A stretch of DNA of 64,000 bases from Streptomyces yatensis (GTDB taxonomy: Bacteria; Actinomycetota; Actinomycetes; Streptomycetales; Streptomycetaceae): NCBI RefSeq assembly GCF_018069625.1, contig NZ_CP072941.1, positions 1,550,001 to 1,614,000 on the forward strand, read 5' to 3'. Shown here piece by piece: positions 59,322 through 64,000 of the stretch. The translations under genes were made by a program, and so were the position numbers. Below the pieces are notes generated by a model. The model had not been told where the DNA came from and did not search any database. It saw nothing but the letters and a program-made list of their open reading frames with translations. Within the stretch, counting starts at the first letter, position 1. Every line of letters begins with the position of its first letter.

Positions 59322-60350
59322 CTACCGGTTGTACGCGGGCATCGGGCCACGCAGCCGCGCGCCCACCTCGTCGCACGCCGCCGTCACATCCGCCGGAAGA
59401 GGGCCCGCGGACGCGGCGGCCAGATTGGCGCGGAGGTGTTCCACGCGGGAGCCGCCGAGCAGCAGCGCGTCCACCCCGTCCCGGCCGAGCAGCCAGCGCA
59501 GCGAGAGGTCGACGAGCGGGATGCCCGCCTCCTCGGCGATCCCGGACAGGGTCCGTACGGCCTCGAAGAGCCCGGCGTCCCAGTAGCGCTGCCGGTACAT
59601 GGCGGCCACCCGGGAGTCGCCGAAACGGCCCGACTCCGGCTGCTCCTCGAAGGTGTGACGGCCCGTCAGCAGCCCGCCGCCGAGCGGGTTGTAGACCATG
59701 GTGCGCAGTCCGCTGGTGGCGGCGTACGCCGCGTATTCCACGTATTCCTCCTCAATACGCCGCGCCAACAGGTTGTAGAGCTGCTGGGCCACCACCGGGC
59801 GCGGCGCGCCGACCCGTTCGGCGGTGTGGGTGATCTCGGCGATCTGCCAGGCGGCGTAGTTGGAGACGCCGAGCGCCCGGATCTTGCCCTCGGCCACGAA
59901 CTCGGCGACCGTGCCCAGCGTCTCCTCCAGCGGCGTGGAGCGGTCGGGCTGGTGCAGATAGAACAGGTCGACATGGTCGGTGCCCAGGCGGCGCAGGCTG
60001 CCTTCGAGGGCCGCGCGCATCCCGCGCGCGGACAGCGGTGAGTTCTCGCCGGCGTCGGGGTGCGGCATGCCGGCCTTGGTGGCGAGCACGATCCGGTCGC
60101 GCCGGCCGGGGAGCAGCTCGGCCAGGATCGTCTCGGTGGCGCCGCCCGCGTAGGCGTTGGCGGTGTCCACCCCGGTCACCCCGGCGTCCAGCGCGGTGTC
60201 CAGCATCGCGGCGGCGCCCGCGCGGTCCACCGTGTCGCCGAAGGTCATGGTGCCCAGCACCAGCCGCGAGAGCGGCACCGGGATCCCCGGCAGGGCGACC
60301 CCACCGGGCGACGCCTGGGTGGTGGTGTGGGGCTGCGGATGCGCGTTCAC
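59322..60350 (-). CDS. Aldo/keto reductase
   Basis: A 342-residue NAD(P)H-dependent (alpha/beta)8 oxidoreductase. Signatures: RLVLGTMTFGDTVDRAG, the tetrad Asp/Tyr in GVDTANAYAGGATETILAEL, the Lys in IVLATKAGMP, the His in HVDLFYLHQPDRSTPLEETL, and GKIRALGVSNYAAWQ. The C-terminal nucleotide contacts are in GGSRVEHLRANL. GTG at 60350 overlaps the ABC ATPase stop (GTGA). It is in the sialidase-like/ABC transporter operon and probably oxidises or reduces the released sugar. Substrate not readable. Confidence 0.92.
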   Translation of the reverse strand: MNAHPQPHTTTQASPGGVALPGIPVPLSRLVLGTMTFGDTVDRAGAAAMLDTALDAGVTGVDTANAYAGGATETILAELLPGRRDRIVLATKAGMPHPDAGENSPLSARGMRAALEGSLRRLGTDHVDLFYLHQPDRSTPLEETLGTVAEFVAEGKIRALGVSNYAAWQIAEITHTAERVGAPRPVVAQQLYNLLARRIEEEYVEYAAYAATSGLRTMVYNPLGGGLLTGRHTFEEQPESGRFGDSRVAAMYRQRYWDAGLFEAVRTLSGIAEEAGIPLVDLSLRWLLGRDGVDALLLGGSRVEHLRANLAAASAGPLPADVTAACDEVGARLRGPMPAYNR

Positions 60351-61189
60351 TGCGTTGCTCCTGGTTCCTGGTCGGTCGCGATCGCGGATACGAGGGCGCG
60401 CGGTTTGCGTCCCCGCATGGTCGTCGGGTCGAGCGCCGCCCGTCGCAGCGCCCTGGTGTACGGGTCGGCGGGCGCGGAGAGCACCGTGCCGGTCGGCCCG
60501 GACTCGATGATCCTCCCGGCGCGCATCACCACCACCTCGGAGCTGATCTCGCGGACCACTCCGAGGTTGTGGGAGATGACGATGTAGGCGAGCCCCTGCT
60601 CGGCCTGGAGTTCCCGCAGCAGCTGGAGCACCTGGGCCTGTACGGAGACGTCCAGCGCGGAGGTGGCCTCGTCGCACACCAGCAGTTCGGGGCCGGCGGC
60701 CAGGGCGCGCGCGATGCCGATCCGCTGGCGCTGACCGCCGGAGAACTCGGCCGGGCGCCGCTGGAGCGCGCCGGAGTCCAGCCCCACCTGGTCGATGAGG
60801 ACGGCGGCGCGGCGGGCGCGTTCGGCCCGTGAGCGCATGCCGTTGAGCCTCAGCGGCTCGGCCACGATCTCCTCGGCCGTCAGATGCGGGTCCAGCGAGC
60901 CGTACGGATCCTGGAAGACCATCTGCACTCGCTTGCGCAGCGGGCGCAGCCGCCGCTCGGGCAGGCCCGCGATATCGGTTCCGTCGAGGAGGATCCGACC
61001 CTGGGTGGGGCGCAGCAGGCGGACGAGGGAGCGGGCGACGGTGGACTTGCCGCAGCCGGATTCGCCGACGACGCCGAGCGCCCCACCGGGCGGGACGCAG
61101 AAGCTGACGCCGTCCACCGCGCGGAAGACACCGCCGGGGACCGGGTATTCGACCACCAGGTCCTCGACGGCCAGCAGGGGTGTGGTCAC
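60347..61189 (-). CDS. Oligopeptide-type ABC transporter ATPase, OppF/DppF-like
   Basis: A 280-residue ATP-binding subunit. Walker A is LGVVGESGCGKSTVARSLVR, Q-loop MVFQDPYGSLDPHLTAEEI, ABC signature FSGGQRQRIGIARALA, Walker B ELLVCDEATSALDVSVQAQ and H-loop VISHNLGVVREIS, all intact. ATG 61189 overlaps the stop of the OppD-like gene (ATGA). With the OppD-like subunit it would power the DppB/DppC permeases for uptake of a peptide, or in this context a glycoside. Downstream it overlaps the aldo/keto reductase. Confidence 0.94.
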   Translation of the reverse strand: MTTPLLAVEDLVVEYPVPGGVFRAVDGVSFCVPPGGALGVVGESGCGKSTVARSLVRLLRPTQGRILLDGTDIAGLPERRLRPLRKRVQMVFQDPYGSLDPHLTAEEIVAEPLRLNGMRSRAERARRAAVLIDQVGLDSGALQRRPAEFSGGQRQRIGIARALAAGPELLVCDEATSALDVSVQAQVLQLLRELQAEQGLAYIVISHNLGVVREISSEVVVMRAGRIIESGPTGTVLSAPADPYTRALRRAALDPTTMRGRKPRALVSAIATDQEPGATQ

Positions 61190-62793
61190 AGCGCCTCCTC
61201 GGTGGCGGTGGCGGTGGCGGCTGCGGTGGCGCCTGCTGGGGCGGTGGCGCCTGCTGGGGCGGTGGCGCCTGCTGGGGCGGTGGCGCCTGCTGGGGCGGTG
61301 GCGCCTGCTGGGGCTGGGGTCTCGTGCCAGGGGCCCAGGGTGGGCACGGCGGCGAGCAGATCGCGGGTGTACCGCTCGCGGGGGTGGTCCACGATCTGTT
61401 CGACCGGCCCCGACTCCACGAAGCGGCCGCCGCGCATGACGTGGATGCGGTCGGAGACCAACCGGGCCACGCCCAGATCGTGGGTGATCATCAGGATGCC
61501 GATGCCGGTGCGCTCCTGGAGCTCCATCAGCAGGTCGAGGACGCCTGCCTGGACGGTGACGTCGAGCGCGGAGGTCGGCTCGTCGGCCACCAGCAGCCGG
61601 GGCTCGGCGGCCAGCGCGATGGCGATGAGGACGCGCTGCAGCATGCCGCCGGAGAACTGGTGGGGGTAGGCGCCCCAGCGGGTCTCGGGGTGGGGGATCC
61701 GTACCCGGCCGAGCAGTTCGACGCCCTTGGCGCGGGCGTCGGCGCGGGTCATGCCCGGGTGGCGCAGCCGGAGCGCCTCGCCCAGCTGGCGGCCGATGGT
61801 GTGCACCGGACTGAGCGCGGTCATCGGGTCCTGCGGGACCAGGGACACCCCGCGGCCGCGGATCCGCCCGGCCGCCTTGGGGTCGGCGATGACGTCGGCG
61901 CCGAAGATCCGGGCCGTCCCGGAGAGGACGGCGAGCCCGTCGGGCAGCAGCCGCAGCAGGCCCATCGCGGTGGTGGACTTGCCGGAGCCGGACTCGCCGA
62001 TGATCGTCACCGTCTCGCCGGGGCCGATGGTGAAGCCGACCCCGTCGACCGCGCGCACCACCCCGCGGTCGGTGATCAGCTCGATCTGCAGGTCCTCGAC
62101 CTCCACCAGGGGGTCCGGGGCGCGGGTGTCGCGGGGGTCGGGGGTGCCGTTGGTGTCGGGGGCGCCGCGGGTGTCGCGGGCGCCGTCGGCGCCGTTCGTG
62201 TCGCGGGCGGCGTCGGTGCCGCGGGGGCCGTCGGTGCCGTTGGTGTCGTTGGTCTCGCGGGTGCCGTCGGCGCCGTCGGTGTCGCGGGGGCCGTCCGTAT
62301 CGCGGGGGCCGTTGGTGTCGCGAGGGCCGCGGATGCCGCGGGCGCCGTCAGTGCCGTCGGTGTCGCGGGCGGCGTCGGTGTCGTTGGCGTCGCGGGAGCC
62401 GCTGGCGCCGTCGGTGTCGCGGGGGCCGTTGGTATCGCGGGCGCCGCGGATGCCGCGGGCGCCGTCAGTGCCGTCGGTGCCGCGGGCGCCGTCAGTGTCG
62501 CGGGCAGCGTCGGCGCCGTCGATGTCGCGGGAGCCGCTGGCGCCGTCGATGTCGCGGAGGCCGTTGGTATCGCGGGCGCCGCGGATGCCGCGGGCGCCGT
62601 CAGTGCCGTTGGCGTCGCGGGCGCCGTTGGCGTCGCGGGCGCCATTGGCGTCGCGGGCGCCATCGGTGTCGCGGGCGCCATCGGTGTCGCGGGTGTCGCG
62701 GGCGCCGTCGACGCCATTCGTGTCGCGGGCGGCGTCGGTGCCGTCGGTGTCGCGGGCGCCGTTGGCGCCGTCGGTGTCGCGGGTTTCGCTCAT
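61186..62793 (-). CDS. OppD/DppD-like ABC ATPase with 228-residue repeat extension
   Basis: A 535-residue protein. From residue 229 (LVEVEDLQIELITDRGVV) it is a normal ATPase: Walker A ETVTIIGESGSGKSTTAMGL, Q-loop LVPQDPMTALSPVHTIG, signature FSGGMLQRVLIAIALA, Walker B RLLVADEPTSALDVTVQAG and H-loop MITHDLGVARLV. The first 228 residues are degenerate (A/P)RDTDG/ARDTNG-type repeats (GARDTDGARDANGARDANGA), almost certainly disordered. The C-terminus has five APAGAT units. ATG 62793 is the only start in the frame consistent with the overlap to the upstream permease (ATGA). GTGs inside the repeat could give a shorter form. Confidence 0.88.
   Translation of the reverse strand: MSETRDTDGANGARDTDGTDAARDTNGVDGARDTRDTDGARDTDGARDANGARDANGARDANGTDGARGIRGARDTNGLRDIDGASGSRDIDGADAARDTDGARGTDGTDGARGIRGARDTNGPRDTDGASGSRDANDTDAARDTDGTDGARGIRGPRDTNGPRDTDGPRDTDGADGTRETNDTNGTDGPRGTDAARDTNGADGARDTRGAPDTNGTPDPRDTRAPDPLVEVEDLQIELITDRGVVRAVDGVGFTIGPGETVTIIGESGSGKSTTAMGLLRLLPDGLAVLSGTARIFGADVIADPKAAGRIRGRGVSLVPQDPMTALSPVHTIGRQLGEALRLRHPGMTRADARAKGVELLGRVRIPHPETRWGAYPHQFSGGMLQRVLIAIALAAEPRLLVADEPTSALDVTVQAGVLDLLMELQERTGIGILMITHDLGVARLVSDRIHVMRGGRFVESGPVEQIVDHPRERYTRDLLAAVPTLGPWHETPAPAGATAPAGATAPAGATAPAGATAPAGATAAATATATEEAL
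61225..61314. repeat. Five perfect 18-bp repeats in the ATPase C-terminus
   Basis: GGTGGCGCCTGCTGGGGC occurs five times without mismatch (61225, 61243, 61261, 61279, 61297), encoding APAGAT hexapeptides on the minus strand. Perfect identity implies recent slippage. Confidence 0.95.
62110..62790. repeat. In-frame minisatellite encoding RDTDG/RDTNG repeats
   Basis: About 680 bp of GC-rich degenerate in-frame repeats (core GTGTCGCGGG/GCCGTCGGTG). A higher-order copy starting GCCGCGGATGCCGCGGGCGC recurs at 62326, 62443 and 62578, spaced 117 and 135 bp, both multiples of three. Codes the ATPase N-terminal extension. Confidence 0.9.
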
Positions 62794-63749
62794 CGGGAGC
62801 CCTCCGTCGCACGTCGGCGGGTACGGTCGCGCAGTCCGTCGCCCAGCAGATTGACCCCGACCACCAGCAGCACGATGACGAGGCCGGGCAGGGTCACCAG
62901 CCACCAGGAGGTGGTGATGTAGTCCTGGCCGTCGGAGATGATCCGGCCCCAGGTGGCGAACGGCCGCTGGGGGCCCGCGCCGAGGTAGCTCAGCGCGCTC
63001 TCCAGCAGCACCGCCTGGGCGAGCAGCAGCAGGACCACGAGCGAGGCCTGGCGGACGATGTTGGGGATGATGTGGCGGGCCAGGATGGCGATCCGGGGCA
63101 GCCCCAGCACCTGGGCGGCGGCCACATACGGCTTCTCCCGCTCGACCAGCACCAGGGACCGGGTCAGCCGGGCCACCTCGGGCCACTGGGCGATCGCGAT
63201 GACGCAGGTGATGACGGTGACGGAGGGGCCGAAGAGGGCCACCACGAGCAGCAGCATCATCAGCAGCGGCAGCGACATCTGGGCCTCCAGCAGGCGGGAG
63301 ACGACGGCGTCCACCCAGCGGCCGTAGTACCCGGCGGCGGCGCCCGCGACGATGCCGATGAGGCCGGAGACGACGACGGCGAGCACACCGATCGACAGCG
63401 AGACCTGGCCGCCGTGCAGCACCCGCGAGAGCACATCGCGGCCGAGCTGGTCGGTGCCGAGGAGATGGCCGTCGGTCAGCGGGGCCAGCCGGCGCCGGGA
63501 GAGGTCCTGGTCGCCCGCGCCGGGCAGCGGCAGCACCTGGGCGAGGGCGACGGGAACCACCACCAGCAGGGTGCACACCGCGCCCGCCCACAGTTTCAGG
63601 CTCGCGCTGCGGCGGCGCCGGGTGGCGGTGGCGCGCGCCAGGTCCCTGGCGGTGACGGCGCTGGGCCGGGGCGCGGGGCCGGACTTCGCGGGGGCCGGGG
63701 GTTCGGCGGGGGCCGGGGGTTCGGCGGGGGTTTCGAGGGCGCCTTTCAT
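62790..63749 (-). CDS. Oligopeptide-type ABC permease, OppC/DppC-like
   Basis: A 319-residue inner-membrane permease. The N-terminus has a Pro/Ala repeat (PAEPPAPAEPPAPAKSG) before the first helix (VCTLLVVVPVALAQVL). Then come HLLGTDQLGRDVLSRVLHGG (DppC signature), SIGVLAVVVSGLIGIVAGAA, the EAA loop YVAAAQVLGLPRIAILARHI and QPRPFATWG-type GAGPQRPFATWGRIISDGQD. ATG 63749 is one base from the DppB-like stop, so they are coupled. Carries the solute through the membrane with DppB. Confidence 0.93.
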   Translation of the reverse strand: MKGALETPAEPPAPAEPPAPAKSGPAPRPSAVTARDLARATATRRRRSASLKLWAGAVCTLLVVVPVALAQVLPLPGAGDQDLSRRRLAPLTDGHLLGTDQLGRDVLSRVLHGGQVSLSIGVLAVVVSGLIGIVAGAAAGYYGRWVDAVVSRLLEAQMSLPLLMMLLLVVALFGPSVTVITCVIAIAQWPEVARLTRSLVLVEREKPYVAAAQVLGLPRIAILARHIIPNIVRQASLVVLLLLAQAVLLESALSYLGAGPQRPFATWGRIISDGQDYITTSWWLVTLPGLVIVLLVVGVNLLGDGLRDRTRRRATEGSR

Positions 63750-63750
63750 C

Positions 63751-64000
63751 TCAGGCCGCCTTTCCCAGGCGTACCCGCGGATCGAGCAGCGGGTAGGCCA
63801 GGTCGATGAGGAGTTGGACGAGGACCGCCAGGGCGGCGGTGACCAGGACGGTCGCCTGGATCAGCGGATAGTCGCGGGTCTCCAGGGCGCGGACGACCAG
63901 CGAGCCGACACCGGGCCAGCCGAAGACCACCTCGACCACCACGACGCCGTTGAGCATGGCGGCGAAGCGGGTGCCGAGCGCGGTGAGCACCGGGATGGCG
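63751..64000 (-). CDS. Oligopeptide-type ABC permease, OppB/DppB-like, N-terminus beyond window
   Basis: The last 82 or so residues of a DppB-like permease: LTALGTRFAAMLNGVVVVEV, VFGWPGVGSLVVRALETRDY, PLIQATVLVTAALAVLVQLL and IDLAYPLLDPRVRLGKAA. VVVVEVVFGWPGVGSLVV is the signature motif near the end of DppB. The gene runs past 64000; the rest of the operon, including a binding protein, should lie beyond. Confidence 0.93.
   Translation of the reverse strand, partial: AIPVLTALGTRFAAMLNGVVVVEVVFGWPGVGSLVVRALETRDYPLIQATVLVTAALAVLVQLLIDLAYPLLDPRVRLGKAA

Noticed and set aside
62076..62717. Minus-strand frame with Ala/Pro/Thr repeats
   Set aside because: Alternative frame of the same minisatellite; the frame that joins the ATPase is the coding one.
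1..64000. CRISPR array, tRNA/rRNA, prophage or transposase genes
   Set aside because: No spacer-repeat pattern with unique spacers, no cloverleaf-like sequence, and no integrase or transposase motifs were seen; the 26-bp array has no unique spacers.

Overview
The window is high-GC actinobacterial DNA, almost certainly from Streptomyces. The evidence is the strong G/C third-position bias, many GTG starts, ATGA/GTGA overlaps, leaderless-looking promoters, a SARP/AfsR-type regulator, an AfsA/ArpA gamma-butyrolactone pair and Streptomyces-type lipoproteins. All calls rest on reading the sequence and recalling protein families; no database search was run. About 50 genes are supported. I see no tRNA, rRNA, CRISPR array, insertion sequence or prophage.

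1-6.2 kb: carbon metabolism. A glycerol uptake pair (glpF-glpK, glpK cut by the window edge), an alditol oxidase and a phosphoketolase. 6.2-19.3 kb: an island that looks like a DosR/OsdR dormancy (hypoxia) regulon. It has four universal stress proteins, two CBS-BON proteins, a zinc alcohol dehydrogenase, nicotinate phosphoribosyltransferase, an Rv1733c-like membrane protein, an Acg-like nitroreductase, a DosR-like response regulator and a GAF-GAF histidine kinase that keeps the haem-ligand histidine. Three promoter regions carry related GGGnC...TCGGCCC dyads, two of them at about 20-bp spacing.

19.5-33 kb: accessory metabolism and housekeeping. A 1538-residue secreted GH2 beta-galactosidase-like enzyme, NUDIX, SAM methyltransferase/HxlR pair, DUF2267 and ChaB proteins, peptide deformylase, a likely ornithine-lipid pair (OlsB/OlsA-like), phenylacetate-CoA ligase and a small lipoprotein. 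32.6-33.4 kb holds no gene: it is an array of about 22 degenerate 26-bp hairpin units flanked by inverted REP-like sequences. 33.4-41.7 kb: a carbohydrate-use operon (binding lipoprotein, two permeases, 2-hydroxyacid dehydrogenase, DUF2264 protein, TIM-barrel isomerase-like protein) behind a DeoR-HTH/LacI-sensor regulator.

41.8-54.6 kb: ECF sigma factor, AfsR-like regulator, DUF4142 and DUF1996 secreted proteins with a second sigma factor overlapping the latter, a PucR/CdaR-like regulator, then a probable electron-transfer module: six-helix cytochrome-b-like membrane protein, NuoF-like flavoprotein with a fused ferredoxin, and two lipoproteins. 54.6-58 kb: a gamma-butyrolactone signalling locus (HAD phosphatase, AfsA-like synthase, ArpA/ScbR-like receptor, SDR). 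57.9-64 kb: an operon with a sialidase-like enzyme, aldo/keto reductase and an oligopeptide-type ABC transporter, cut by the window end. One transporter ATPase carries an extraordinary 228-residue minisatellite-encoded N-terminal extension and a second 18-bp repeat at its C-terminus.
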